10,637 nt of DNA from the NCBI GenBank assembly GCA_023453655.1, contig JAEXTE010000073.1, forward strand, positions 1-10,637, given 5' to 3'. Position numbers and translations under genes: made by a program. Under the pieces are notes generated by a model. The model saw only the letters and a program-made list of their open reading frames with translations. It had not been told where the DNA came from and did no database searches. Of this stretch, positions 1 through 7,589 are shown piece by piece; the first letter of the stretch is position 1, and every line of letters begins with the position of its first letter. The DNA comes from Pseudomonadota bacterium. GTDB taxonomy: Bacteria; Pseudomonadota; Gammaproteobacteria; Xanthomonadales; Xanthomonadaceae.

Positions 1-33
1 GACTGGCGCGCGCACCGGGACCGCGTCGCATGA
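1..33 (+). CDS. 3' end of an unidentified upstream gene (partial)
   Basis: From base 1 one frame reads ten codons (DWRAHRDRVA) and stops at TGA 31-33. That stop overlaps the ATG of the next gene in an ATGA arrangement, which is common between cotranscribed genes. The family cannot be named from ten residues. The call rests only on the stop/start overlap and on plausible GC-rich codons, so it may be chance. If real, the glutathione S-transferase gene is at least the second gene of an operon and its translation is coupled to the upstream gene. Confidence 0.35.
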   Translation, partial: DWRAHRDRVA

Positions 34-671
34 CCACCATCCACGGCTATTCGCCCTCCGGCAACTGCCACAAGCTGCGCCTGCTGCTGGAGCAGCTGGG
101 CCGGCCCTACCGCTGGATCGAGACCGACAGCAGTCGCGGCGAGACGCGGACGCCGCAGTACCTGGCGCTCAACCCCAACGGCAAGGTGCCGATGCTGGTG
201 CGCGAGGACGGCGGCGTGCTGGTCGAATCCAATGCCATCCTGTACTACCTGGCCGAAGGCAGCGCTTTCCTGCCGGAAGATCCCTGGATGCGCGCGCAGG
301 CGCTGGCGTGGATGTTCTTCGAGCAGTACAGCCATGAACCTTTCATCGCGGTAGCGCGCTTCATCTGCGGCTGGACGCCGCTCGACTCGCCCCGCCGGGC
401 CGAACTGCCGCGGCTGCGCGAGCGCGGCCACCAGGCGCTGGCGGTGATGGAGCGCCACCTTGTCGCGCACGAGTGGTTCAGCGGCCCCCGGTACGGCGTC
501 GCCGACATCGCGCTGTACGCCTACACCGGCGTGGCCGAAGACGGCGGGTTCGAGCTCGCTCCCTATCCCGCGCTGCTCGCCTGGTTGGGACGGGTGCGCG
601 CCACGCCCGGTTTCCTGCCGATGCCGCCTCCCGCGCCCGAGAACGCCGCGCTGATCGCGGCATCGCGCTGA
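30..671 (+). CDS. Glutathione S-transferase family protein
   Basis: This 213-residue protein has the usual length and two-domain plan of soluble cytosolic glutathione transferases. The N-terminal thioredoxin-like domain (about 1-78) shows a Ser/Asn-containing start (SPSGNCHK, 8-15) where the catalytic residue lies in many bacterial classes. It also has the NPNGKVPML segment (48-56) with the cis-proline at 54, and ESNAIL (66-71), whose Glu-Ser binds the gamma-glutamyl part of glutathione. The helical C-terminal domain (about 85-195) contains the VADIALYAYT motif, with Asp159 at the conserved helix N-cap. The expected role is conjugation or reduction with glutathione in the cytoplasm; the substrate cannot be told. 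The start overlaps a probable upstream stop (ATGA), and a weak GGGA lies 9 nt before it. The next gene begins 49 bp downstream, with no evident functional link. Confidence 0.88.
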   Translation: MTTIHGYSPSGNCHKLRLLLEQLGRPYRWIETDSSRGETRTPQYLALNPNGKVPMLVREDGGVLVESNAILYYLAEGSAFLPEDPWMRAQALAWMFFEQYSHEPFIAVARFICGWTPLDSPRRAELPRLRERGHQALAVMERHLVAHEWFSGPRYGVADIALYAYTGVAEDGGFELAPYPALLAWLGRVRATPGFLPMPPPAPENAALIAASR

Positions 672-720
672 CCCACTCCGACACGCCGGCGCCGCGCCGC
701 CCGTACTGCGAAGACACTGC

Positions 721-2994
721 ATGTTCAACACAGTCCCCAATCCGATCCCGGCCCGCATGAAGGGTCTCAACCGCGCCGAGATCTGTGACGTCAACTTCCA
801 GGAATTCGTGCGCGGCTGGAACGGCCGCGCCGATGCCGGGCCCGCGGATGGCGAAGCGATCCTGCCGGGCAGCGCGCTGGACGCGCGCGGTTTCCGCGAG
901 CTGTTCGAATCGCAGCTGATCAGCCGCCACCTCGACCTGATGGCGCGCGTGCTGCGGGTACAGAACAAGGTCTTCTACACCATCGGCTCGAGCGGGCACG
1001 AAGGCAACGCGATGGTCGCGCGGCTGACGCGGCATACGGATCCGGCCTTCCTGCACTACCGCAGCGGCGGCTTCATGGCCGAGCGCTTCCGCAAGCTGCC
1101 GGGCATGGATCCGATCATGGATTCGGCGCTGTCGTTCGCGGCTTCGAAGGAAGACCCGGCCAGCGGCGGCCGGCACAAGGTGTGGGGCAGCAAGCCGCTG
1201 TGGGTGCTGCCGCAGACCTCCACCATCGCCTCGCACCTGCCCAAGGCCTTCGGCACCGCGGTGGCGATCGAGCAGGCGCGCCGCATCGGCCATGCGCTGC
1301 CGATCCCGGACGACAGCATCGCCATCTGCTCGTTCGGCGACGCTTCGAGCAACCACGCCACCGCGCAGACCGCGTTCAACGCCGCCGCCTGGACGGCCTA
1401 CCAGAAGCTGCCGGCGCCGGTGCTGTTCGTGTGCGAGGACAACGGCATCGGCATTTCGGTCAAGACGCCCGACGGCTGGGTGGCGCGCAACTTCGCGCAG
1501 CGTCCCGACCTCGACTACTTCTACGCCGATGGCCTCGACCTCGCCAGCGGCTACGCCGACGTGCAGCGTGCCGTCGAGCATTGCCGCCGTACGCGCCGCC
1601 CGACCTTCCTGCACCTGCGCACCACCCGGATCATGGGGCATGCCGGCACCGACTTCGAGGTCGAGTGGCGCAGCATCGACGAGCTGTGCGCGGTGGAGGC
1701 GACCGATCCGCTGCTGCGTTCGGCCGCGATCGCGCTCGAGTCCGGGCTGATGTCCCGGGACGAGGTGCTGGCGCTGTACGAGGACACCCGCCGCAAGTGT
1801 TTCGTCGCGGCCGAGGACGCGGACCGCCGACCTCGCCTGTCCACGCTGGAAGAGGTGATGGCGCCGCTGGCGCCGTATACACCCGACGCGGTGCGCGCGG
1901 AGGCGGAGCGTGTCGACCATGCCGAACGCAGGCCGCAGGCGTTCGGCGGCGAGGCGAAGCTGCCCGAGCGGCTGCCGCCGCGCCACCTGGCCCTGCAGAT
2001 CAACGCCGCGCTGCACGACCTGTTCGCCAAGTATCCCGACGCACTGCTGTTCGGCGAGGACGTGGCGCAGAAGGGCGGCGTGTACACCGTCACCAAGGGC
2101 CTGCAGAAGGCCTTCGGCCCGCGCCGGGTGTTCAACACGCTCCTGGACGAGACGATCATCCTCGGCCTGGCCCAGGGCTACGCCAACATGGGCATGCTGG
2201 CGATTCCGGAGATCCAGTACCTGGCCTACTTCCACAATGCCGGCGACCAGATCCGCGGCGAGGCGGCCAGCCTGCAGTTCTTCAGCAACGGCCAGTACCG
2301 CAACCCGATGGTGATGCGCATCGCCTCGCTGGGCTACCAGCGCGGTTTCGGCGGGCACTTCCACAACGACAACTCGATCACCGCGCTGCGCGACATCCCC
2401 GGCCTCGTCGTCGGCTGCCCCAGCCGCGGCGACGACGCCGCCACCATGCTGCGCACCCTGGTCGCGCTGGCGAAGGTGGACGGGCGCGTCTGCGCGTTCC
2501 TCGAGCCGATCGCGCTGTACATGGCCAAGGACCTGCACGAGCCCGGCGACGGCGGCTGGCTCACCTCTTACCCGCCGCCGGAGCAGGCGATGGTGCTGGG
2601 CGAAGAGCGCGTCTACGAGGCCGACGCGACCGACCTGGTGGTCTTCACCTTCGGCAATGGCGTGCCGATGAGCCTGCGGGCCGCGCGGCGCATCGGACAG
2701 GCGCACGGCTGGAAGGTGCGCGTGGTCGACCTGCGCTGGCTGGTGCCGCTCAACGAGGCGGCGATCGCGCGCCACGCCGGCGAATGCAGGCGGATCCTCG
2801 TGGTCGACGAAGGTCGCCGCAGTGCCGGCGTGGGCGAGGGGATCATCACCGCGATCGTCGAGGCCGGGTGTGGCGACAAGCCGCTGCGGCGCGTGGTCGG
2901 CGCGGACACCTTCACCCCGCTGGCCGGGGCCGCGTTCCTGGTGATTCCGTCGGACGACGAGATCGTGGCGGCTGCCAACGCGCTGGCGGGCTGA
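721..2994 (+). CDS. Fused alpha/beta 2-oxoacid dehydrogenase E1 component (thiamine diphosphate-dependent)
   Basis: This 757-residue protein joins both E1 subunits in one chain. Residues about 55-375 match an E1 alpha unit. They contain HYRSGGF (112-118) and the thiamine-diphosphate/Mg motif, which runs from FGDASSNHA (205-213) to CEDNG (238-242); the motif is GDA...DN rather than the textbook GDG...NN. Residues about 418-610 are the beta pyrimidine-binding domain, with LFGEDV (443-448; Glu446 is the likely cofactor-activating glutamate) and GGHFHNDNS (544-552), matching the beta active-site histidine loop. Residues about 625-755 are the transketolase-like C-terminal domain. Such enzymes decarboxylate a 2-oxoacid and pass the acyl group to a lipoyl E2. 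The branched-chain 2-oxoacid type is most likely, but the substrate is not proven. No E2 or E3 gene lies in the window. The Shine-Dalgarno is weak, and Met13 (757) is an alternative start. The gene converges on ygfZ. Confidence 0.85.
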   Translation: MFNTVPNPIPARMKGLNRAEICDVNFQEFVRGWNGRADAGPADGEAILPGSALDARGFRELFESQLISRHLDLMARVLRVQNKVFYTIGSSGHEGNAMVARLTRHTDPAFLHYRSGGFMAERFRKLPGMDPIMDSALSFAASKEDPASGGRHKVWGSKPLWVLPQTSTIASHLPKAFGTAVAIEQARRIGHALPIPDDSIAICSFGDASSNHATAQTAFNAAAWTAYQKLPAPVLFVCEDNGIGISVKTPDGWVARNFAQRPDLDYFYADGLDLASGYADVQRAVEHCRRTRRPTFLHLRTTRIMGHAGTDFEVEWRSIDELCAVEATDPLLRSAAIALESGLMSRDEVLALYEDTRRKCFVAAEDADRRPRLSTLEEVMAPLAPYTPDAVRAEAERVDHAERRPQAFGGEAKLPERLPPRHLALQINAALHDLFAKYPDALLFGEDVAQKGGVYTVTKGLQKAFGPRRVFNTLLDETIILGLAQGYANMGMLAIPEIQYLAYFHNAGDQIRGEAASLQFFSNGQYRNPMVMRIASLGYQRGFGGHFHNDNSITALRDIPGLVVGCPSRGDDAATMLRTLVALAKVDGRVCAFLEPIALYMAKDLHEPGDGGWLTSYPPPEQAMVLGEERVYEADATDLVVFTFGNGVPMSLRAARRIGQAHGWKVRVVDLRWLVPLNEAAIARHAGECRRILVVDEGRRSAGVGEGIITAIVEAGCGDKPLRRVVGADTFTPLAGAAFLVIPSDDEIVAAANALAG

Positions 2995-3004
2995 GGCCTC
3001 TATC

Positions 3005-3032
3005 CGGCGGCACGTTTCAGCGTGCCAGGCCG
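3005..3032. terminator. Hairpin at the convergent E1/ygfZ junction
   Basis: GGCACG (3009-3014) pairs with CGTGCC (3021-3026) around the loop TTTCAG, and CGGC (3005-3008) can extend the stem to GCCG (3029-3032) across a two-base bulge. The structure lies 10 bp after the E1 stop and contains the ygfZ stop codon. No T-tract follows on either strand, so it is only a candidate two-way terminator or mRNA 3'-end stabiliser. Confidence 0.35.
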
Positions 3033-3880
3033 CCGAGCAGGGGCAGGGCCGTGCATTCCACTCCGGCGGCCAGCCACGGGCCGGTGGCGTCCAGCGGCAT
3101 CGCGGCCAGCGCTTCGTTGCCGGCCGCGCTGACGATGCTGCCGACCGCGCGGCCGGGATCGGCCGGTGCGCATACCGGGCCGACGGGGATCGCGGCTTCG
3201 GCGCGCAGGCGCACCAGTCCCCGTTTGGCCTGGCCGAGGAAGTGGGTGCGCGCGACGATCTCCTGGCCGGGATAGCAGCCCTTCTTCACGCTGTACGCGC
3301 GCAGCCGGTCGAGCGAGAGCTGTTGCGGCGTCCACTGCGAGGCCTGGGTGGGGTCCAGGCGCGGCAGGCCGTGGGCCAGGTCGAAGGCGCGCCAGCGGTC
3401 CGCGGCCTCGGGACGTTCCGGGGCCGGCGCCGCGGAGACGGCCAGGGTGCGCGGTCCGCCGTCGCCGCCGAAATCGAGCTCCAGCCCGGCGGGCGAGACC
3501 GCGCCGGCGAACGCCGCGGCCGCCGCGGTCGCCGGCGCCTCGAACCGCCCGTGGACCGCCAGGCCAGTTTCATGGGCGATGCGCACCTTGCTGCGGAACA
3601 CGTAGCGCGACAGTTCCGCCACGAACCCCTCCGGATCGGCGTCGGCGAGCAGCAGGAGCAACTGGTCCGGCTGCGCGCGCAGCAGGGCGAACAGGGCGAC
3701 CAGCCGGCCCTTCGGCGTGAGCCAGCCGTTCCATTGCCAGTGGCCGGGCGCGAGCGCCTCGACGTCGCCCATGAACTGGGCCTGCGCGAAACGGGAGGCG
3801 TCCGCACCGTCCAGGCGGATCACGGACCAGCCGGGAATGGCGAAAAAAGCGCCGGAAGCGGGCGTTGGCTTGTCGGACAT
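3017..3880 (-). CDS. ygfZ: YgfZ-type folate-binding protein (Fe-S enzyme maintenance)
   Basis: This 287-residue protein has the GcvT-like fold family signature KKGCYPGQEIVAR (199-211), in which Cys202 is the conserved cysteine of the YgfZ/GcvT motif. HFLGQAKRGLVRLR follows at 213-226. The N-terminus (PGWSVIRLDGADASRFAQAQ) is typical of the family, which usually starts with an I.L.G.D...FLQ-type segment. YgfZ (IBA57 in mitochondria) uses tetrahydrofolate to sustain the assembly or repair of some Fe-S proteins, including MiaB, and its loss lowers succinate dehydrogenase activity in E. coli. It acts in the cytoplasm. The start at 3880 is chosen because homology begins there; the frame stays open upstream as an antisense extension without family features. 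There is no clear Shine-Dalgarno. The gene is divergent from the sdh operon and shares its control region. Confidence 0.9.
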   Translation of the reverse strand: MSDKPTPASGAFFAIPGWSVIRLDGADASRFAQAQFMGDVEALAPGHWQWNGWLTPKGRLVALFALLRAQPDQLLLLLADADPEGFVAELSRYVFRSKVRIAHETGLAVHGRFEAPATAAAAAFAGAVSPAGLELDFGGDGGPRTLAVSAAPAPERPEAADRWRAFDLAHGLPRLDPTQASQWTPQQLSLDRLRAYSVKKGCYPGQEIVARTHFLGQAKRGLVRLRAEAAIPVGPVCAPADPGRAVGSIVSAAGNEALAAMPLDATGPWLAAGVECTALPLLGGLAR

Positions 3881-3898
3881 GGGCGCGGGATTTAAACT
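3870..3898 (+). promoter_or_regulatory. Candidate sigma70-like promoter for the sdh operon
   Basis: TTGTCG (3870-3875) and TAAACT (3893-3898) are separated by 17 bp, with four of six consensus matches in each hexamer. They lie in the only AT-rich patch (about 3890-3930) between ygfZ and the sdh genes. Predicted initiation would fall near 3904-3906, directly at the GTG proposed as start of the SDHAF4-like gene. On the minus strand a TTTAAAT lies 10 nt before the ygfZ ATG and may serve as its -10 region. Neither divergent start has a recognisable Shine-Dalgarno. The call is by eye, without a position-weight score. Confidence 0.35.
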
Positions 3899-3905
3899 TT
3901 CGCTG

Positions 3906-4094
3906 GTGAAAAGCCAGGACATCTTAGGCGAACAAGGCAGCGGCGGCCTTCCGGAGGATCCGCCTGCCGTTGCCGGACCCGCTGCGGCCACGGAGCCGCA
4001 GTCGCCCGAGGTGCCGGAGTTCGGTGGCCGCGATGGCCCCGACCCCACCCGGTACGGAGACTGGGAAAAGAACGGCCGCTGCATCGATTTCTGA
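3906..4094 (+). CDS. SDHAF4/DUF1674-type succinate dehydrogenase assembly factor
   Basis: The protein is 62 residues long if it starts at GTG 3906. Its C-terminal third, FGGRDGPDPTRYGDWEKNG (39-57) followed by RCIDF, is the hallmark of the DUF1674/SDHAF4 family. The first half is a Pro/Ala/Glu-rich, probably disordered stretch, as is usual in this family. In eukaryotes SDHAF4 binds flavinated SdhA and limits auto-oxidation before it joins SdhB; the same role is inferred here from its place 78 bp upstream of sdhC. Start choice is uncertain. ATG 3879 (71 residues) would share the palindrome CATG with the ygfZ start, but the codons between 3891 and 3899 (TTT, AAA, CTT) are rare for this genome and overlap the candidate promoter. 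GTG 4011 would leave only the motif. None of the three has a good Shine-Dalgarno. Confidence 0.82.
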   Translation: MKSQDILGEQGSGGLPEDPPAVAGPAAATEPQSPEVPEFGGRDGPDPTRYGDWEKNGRCIDF

Positions 4095-4100
4095 TTCCAT

Positions 4101-4148
4101 GCGGGGCCGGGCCTGATCGGCCAGCCCGATCCAGCCACGCGGCCCCGC
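4101..4148 (+). promoter_or_regulatory. Extended hairpin in the sdhC leader
   Basis: Three nested paired segments form one interrupted stem. GCGGGGCC (4101-4108) pairs with GGCCCCGC (4141-4148), GGC (4110-4112) with GCC (4134-4136), and GATCGG (4115-4120) with CCGATC (4126-4131), closing the loop CCAGC. That gives 17 base pairs in all. It begins 6 nt after the stop of the SDHAF4-like gene and ends 24 nt before the sdhC ATG, leaving the Shine-Dalgarno free. No U-tract follows. It could be an mRNA-stabilising or processing element, an attenuator, or a protein or sRNA target; the function is inferred only. Confidence 0.5.
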
Positions 4149-4156
4149 CGCCAGCC

Positions 4157-4162
4157 AGGAGA
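4157..4162 (+). promoter_or_regulatory. Shine-Dalgarno of sdhC
   Basis: AGGAGA lies 10 nt before the ATG at 4173. It is a good ribosome binding site, unlike the weak ones before most other genes in the window. It supports the sdhC start and suggests strong independent initiation on the first structural gene of the complex. Confidence 0.65.
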
Positions 4163-4172
4163 ACCGCCAGCG

Positions 4173-4568
4173 ATGGCAAACCCCAATCGTCCCCTGTCGC
4201 CCTTCATGCTGGGGCAGACATACCGTTTCCAGCTCACCTCGGTGATGTCGCTCCTGCATCGCATCACCGGCATCTCCCTGGCGCTCGGCGGCATCTCCCT
4301 GGTGTGGTGGCTGATGTCGATCGCCATCGGCGGCGACGCCTACGAGTTCGCGTCGCGCCAGTGGTCGTCGCCGCTCGGAATGCTGTTCCTGTTCGGCTTC
4401 ACGCTGGCCCTGGTCTACCACCTGCTCAACGGCATCCGGCACCTGCTGTGGGACGCGGGCTGGGGTTACGAGATCCCCAAGGTGTACGCCTCGGGCATCG
4501 CGGTGTTCGCGGTCGGCTTCGTGCTGACCGCGCTGATCTGGTACTTCGGCCTGCGGGGTGCGGCATGA
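4173..4568 (+). CDS. sdhC: Succinate dehydrogenase cytochrome b556 subunit
   Basis: This 131-residue membrane protein anchors complex II in the inner membrane and, with SdhD, holds haem b and the ubiquinone site. Three hydrophobic helices lie at about 30-51, 67-90 and 105-126. SLLHRITG (26-33) supplies Ser26 and Arg30, equivalent to the E. coli quinone-site Ser27 and Arg31. VYHLLNGIRHLLWD (81-94) contains His83, equivalent to the haem ligand His84 of E. coli. The N-terminal NRPLSPFMLGQTYRF is of the type common to proteobacterial and mitochondrial SdhC. The stop overlaps the sdhD start (ATGA-type, 4565-4568), implying coupled translation and one-to-one production of the two anchor subunits. 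An exact 14-bp direct repeat lies inside the first helix. Confidence 0.95.
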   Translation: MANPNRPLSPFMLGQTYRFQLTSVMSLLHRITGISLALGGISLVWWLMSIAIGGDAYEFASRQWSSPLGMLFLFGFTLALVYHLLNGIRHLLWDAGWGYEIPKVYASGIAVFAVGFVLTALIWYFGLRGAA

Positions 4569-4975
4569 GCGGCGGTGGCGAGACCTCGCGCGCGGCGCCG
4601 TACCGCACGCCGCTCAAGCGCGCCCGCGGCCTGGGTTCGGGCAAGTCGGGCACCCACCATTTCTGGACGCAGCGGGTCACCGCGATGGTGCTCGCGCCGC
4701 TGGCGATCTGGTTCGTCTGGACGCTGGTCACCTTGGTGGGCGCGGACCTGGACACGGCGCGCGCCATCATCGCCCGGCCCTGGAACACCATCATCTTCGC
4801 GGTGTTCCTGGTGAGCATGTTCTGGCACGCCAAGCTCGGCCTGCAGATCGTGATCGAGGACTACGTGCACACGCGCTCGCTCGAGATCGCCGCGCACCTC
4901 CTCAACAATTTCCTGTGCGGGCTGGGCGCCGTCGCCTCGCTGTATGCGATCGCCCGCATCGCCTTCTCCGCGTGA
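4565..4975 (+). CDS. sdhD: Succinate dehydrogenase hydrophobic membrane anchor subunit
   Basis: This 136-residue partner of SdhC has a polar N-terminus of about 38 residues and three helices at about 40-60, 75-97 and 112-133. [16 protein letters not shown] (86-101) is the diagnostic stretch: His88 corresponds to the second haem ligand (His71 in E. coli), and Asp99-Tyr100 to the quinone-binding Asp82-Tyr83. [17 protein letters not shown] (25-41) matches the usual entry into helix I. The ATG at 4565 overlaps the sdhC stop and follows a GGGGTG by 4 nt. The open frame upstream of it lies inside sdhC and is not needed. sdhA begins 7 bp after the stop. Confidence 0.94.
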   Translation: MSGGGETSRAAPYRTPLKRARGLGSGKSGTHHFWTQRVTAMVLAPLAIWFVWTLVTLVGADLDTARAIIARPWNTIIFAVFLVSMFWHAKLGLQIVIEDYVHTRSLEIAAHLLNNFLCGLGAVASLYAIARIAFSA

Positions 4976-4982
4976 GCCTGCG

Positions 4983-6773
4983 ATGACCTCCGCCTACAAG
5001 ATCACCGAACACAACTACGACATGATCGTCGTCGGGGCCGGCGGCGCCGGCCTGCGCGCGACCTTCGGCCTGGCCCACAAGGGCCTCAAGACCGCCTGCA
5101 TCACCAAGGTCTTCCCGACCCGTTCGCATACCGTGGCGGCGCAGGGCGGCATCTCCGCCGCGCTGGGCAACATGGGCGAGGACGACTGGCGCTTCCACTT
5201 CTACGACACCATCAAGGGTTCGGACTGGCTGGGCGACCAGGACGCCATCCAGTACATGTGCCGCGAGGCCATTCCCGCGATCATCGAGCTCGAGCACCAG
5301 GGCGTGCCGTTCTCGCGCACCGCCGAGGGCAAGATCTACCAGCGTCCGTTCGGCGGCATGACCACGCACTACGGCAAGGGCACCGCGCAGCGCACCTGCG
5401 CCGCGGCAGACCGCACCGGACACGCGATCCTGCACACGCTCTACCAGCAGTCGCTGGCGCACCAGGCCGAGTTCTACATCGAGTACTTCGCGCTCGACCT
5501 GATCATGGACGAGGAGGGCGTGTGCCGCGGCGTGCTGGCGCTCGACATGGCCGAGGGCACCCTGCACCTGTTCCGCGCCCACGGCGTGGTGCTGGCGACC
5601 GGCGGCTACGGCCGCGCCTACTTCTCCGCGACCTCGGCCCATACCTGCACCGGCGACGGCGGCGGCATGGCGCTGCGCGCCGGCCTGGGCCTGCAGGACA
5701 TGGAGTTCGTGCAGTTCCACCCGACCGGCATCTACGGCGCGGGCTGCCTGATCACCGAGGGCGTGCGTGGCGAAGGCGGCATCCTGCGCAACAGCAACGG
5801 CGAGCGCTTCATGGAGCGCTATGCGCCCAACGCCAAGGACCTCGCCTCGCGCGACGTCGTCAGCCGTTCGATGACGATCGAGATCCGCGAGGGCCGCGGC
5901 GTCGGCGAGCACAAGGACCACATCCACCTCGACCTGACCCACCTCGACCCGGCCGACATCCACAAGAAGCTGCCGGGCATCGCCGAGAGCGCGAAGATCT
6001 TCGCCGGCGTCGACGTGGAGAAGCAGCCGATCCCGGTGATCCCGACCGTCCACTACAACATGGGCGGCATCCCGACCAATTACCACGGCGAAGTGGTGCA
6101 GCTGAAGGACGGCAACCCGGACGCGGTGGTTCCCGGCCTGTATGCGATCGGCGAAGCCGCCTGCGTGTCGGTGCACGGCGCCAACCGTCTCGGCTCGAAC
6201 TCGCTGCTCGACCTGGTGGTGTTCGGCCGCGCGGTGGCCAACCGCTGCGCCGAGACCATCCGTCCCGGCCAGCCGCACAAGCGCCTGGCCGGCGACGCCG
6301 CCGACAAGGCGATCGCCAACCTCGACAGGCTGCGCAACGCCAAGGGCGATACACCGACCGCCGTCATCCGCGACAACATGCAGCGCTCGATGCAGGCGCA
6401 TGCCGCGGTGTTCCGCACCCAGGAGACGCTGGAGGAGGGCGTGAAGCAGATCCGCGACATCCACGCCTCGTTCGCCGACGTCAAGGTCAGCGACCGGTCG
6501 CTGGTGTGGAATTCGGACCTGATCGAGACGCTGGAACTGCAGAACCTGCTGGGCCAGGCGCTGGTGACCATCACCTCGGCCGAGAACCGCAAGGAATCGC
6601 GCGGCGCCCATGCCCGCGAGGACTTCCCCGATCGCGACGACGAGACCTGGCACAAGCACACGCTGTGCTGGGCGGACGAGGCTGGCAACACCAGCATCGA
6701 CTACCGTCCGGTGCACATGTACACGCTCGACGACGAAGTCGAGGTCGTGCCGCCGAAAGCGCGCGTCTACTGA
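4983..6773 (+). CDS. sdhA: Succinate dehydrogenase flavoprotein subunit
   Basis: This 596-residue catalytic subunit oxidises succinate to fumarate on the cytoplasmic face of complex II, in the TCA cycle and respiratory chain. The FAD dinucleotide motif is [10 protein letters not shown] (17-26). [17 protein letters not shown] (47-63) carries His49, the covalent FAD attachment residue (His45 in E. coli). Active-site positions are all present: His246 in FHPTGI, Arg290 in LASRDVV (E. coli Arg286), His357 in TVHYNMGG and Arg402 in [13 protein letters not shown]. The C-terminus has the capping sequence [18 protein letters not shown] shorter loop after REGRG resembles the alphaproteobacterial/mitochondrial form more than E. 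coli. Start 4983 is chosen over an upstream in-frame ATG at 4944 because it lies 7 bp after sdhD and matches the family length (588 in E. coli). Confidence 0.97.
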   Translation: MTSAYKITEHNYDMIVVGAGGAGLRATFGLAHKGLKTACITKVFPTRSHTVAAQGGISAALGNMGEDDWRFHFYDTIKGSDWLGDQDAIQYMCREAIPAIIELEHQGVPFSRTAEGKIYQRPFGGMTTHYGKGTAQRTCAAADRTGHAILHTLYQQSLAHQAEFYIEYFALDLIMDEEGVCRGVLALDMAEGTLHLFRAHGVVLATGGYGRAYFSATSAHTCTGDGGGMALRAGLGLQDMEFVQFHPTGIYGAGCLITEGVRGEGGILRNSNGERFMERYAPNAKDLASRDVVSRSMTIEIREGRGVGEHKDHIHLDLTHLDPADIHKKLPGIAESAKIFAGVDVEKQPIPVIPTVHYNMGGIPTNYHGEVVQLKDGNPDAVVPGLYAIGEAACVSVHGANRLGSNSLLDLVVFGRAVANRCAETIRPGQPHKRLAGDAADKAIANLDRLRNAKGDTPTAVIRDNMQRSMQAHAAVFRTQETLEEGVKQIRDIHASFADVKVSDRSLVWNSDLIETLELQNLLGQALVTITSAENRKESRGAHAREDFPDRDDETWHKHTLCWADEAGNTSIDYRPVHMYTLDDEVEVVPPKARVY

Positions 6774-6788
6774 TCGGGACCGAACACC

Positions 6789-7574
6789 ATGGCTGAATTC
6801 ACCCTCCCGAAGAACTCGACGGTCCGCAAGGGTCGCCACTTCAAGGCGCCGGCGGACGCCAAGCGCGTGCGCACCTTCAAGGTGTACCGCTGGAACCCGG
6901 ACGATGGCCAGAACCCGAGCACCGACACCTACGAGGTCGACCTCGACAAGTGCGGGCCGATGGTCCTGGACGCGCTGATCAAGATCAAGAACGAGATCGA
7001 CCCGACCCTGACCTTCCGTCGCTCCTGCCGCGAGGGCATCTGCGGTTCGTGCGCGATGAACATCGACGGCACGAACACGCTGGCCTGCACCCGCGCCATC
7101 GACGACTGCAAGAAGGCCGAGGTGCCGATCTACCCGCTGCCGCACATGAGCGTGGTCAAGGACCTGGTGCCGGACCTGACCCACTTCTACGCGCAGTACG
7201 CCTCGATCAAGCCCTGGCTGCGTACCCAGAGCACGCCGCCGCCGGATCGCGAACGCCTGCAGTCGCCGGCCGACCGCGACAAGCTGGACGGGCTCTACGA
7301 GTGCATCCTCTGCGCCTGCTGCAGCACGGCCTGCCCCAGCTACTGGTGGAACGGCGAGCGCTACCTGGGCCCGGCGATCCTGCTGCAGGCCTACCGCTGG
7401 ATCGTCGACAGCCGCGACGAGGACACCGGCGCGCGCCTGGACGACCTCGAGGATCCGTTCAAGCTCTACCGCTGCCACACCATCATGAACTGCGCGCGCA
7501 CCTGTCCCAAGGGCCTGAACCCGGCCAAGGCGATCGGTTCGATCAAGCGGCTGATGCTGGAACGCCACGGCTGA
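6789..7574 (+). CDS. sdhB: Succinate dehydrogenase iron-sulfur subunit
   Basis: This 261-residue protein carries electrons from FAD to the quinone site. The plant-type ferredoxin domain (about 25-130) holds the [2Fe-2S] ligands Cys80, Cys85 and Cys88 in [10 protein letters not shown], and Cys100. The C-terminal domain has [18 protein letters not shown] (171-188), with Cys172, 175 and 178 plus Cys239 for [4Fe-4S], and Cys182, 229 and 235 for [3Fe-4S], by alignment to E. coli. [21 protein letters not shown] (from 229) is intact. It is about 20 residues longer than E. coli SdhB, the extra part being a basic N-terminal segment before the ferredoxin domain. The gene starts 15 bp after sdhA with a weak GGGA. 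It ends the structural block; a hairpin follows before sdhE. Confidence 0.97.
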   Translation: MAEFTLPKNSTVRKGRHFKAPADAKRVRTFKVYRWNPDDGQNPSTDTYEVDLDKCGPMVLDALIKIKNEIDPTLTFRRSCREGICGSCAMNIDGTNTLACTRAIDDCKKAEVPIYPLPHMSVVKDLVPDLTHFYAQYASIKPWLRTQSTPPPDRERLQSPADRDKLDGLYECILCACCSTACPSYWWNGERYLGPAILLQAYRWIVDSRDEDTGARLDDLEDPFKLYRCHTIMNCARTCPKGLNPAKAIGSIKRLMLERHG

Positions 7575-7589
7575 TGCTGTGGCCCCGCC

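Noticed and set aside
672..720. Terminator or promoter between the glutathione transferase and E1 genes
   Set aside because: A 5-bp CGGCG/CGCCG stem with a 3-nt loop is present but too small and too common at this GC content, and no promoter-like hexamers stand out.
478..2775. Long open frame (765 codons) on the minus strand opposite the E1 gene
   Set aside because: It is antisense to a protein with clear E1 motifs. Its translation is rich in Arg, His, Ala, Gly and Val without any domain, as expected from the third-position GC bias of the real gene.
1182..3275. Plus-strand 697-codon frame overlapping the E1 gene and running into ygfZ
   Set aside because: It is a shifted reading of the E1 gene, mostly Arg/Ala/Pro/Gly, crossing a convergent gene boundary with no domain content.
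3717..3905. N-terminal extension of the SDHAF4-like protein back to ATG 3717
   Set aside because: The extra residues are antisense to the conserved N-terminal half of YgfZ, and the family is short with no such extension.
4101..4148. Riboswitch in the sdhC leader
   Set aside because: The element is a single interrupted stem with no recognisable ligand-binding architecture and no alternative structure covering the ribosome binding site.
3881..4327. N-terminal extension of YgfZ upstream to 4327 on the minus strand
   Set aside because: It would be antisense to the SDHAF4-like gene and the start of sdhC. The family N-terminus begins at the Met at 3880.
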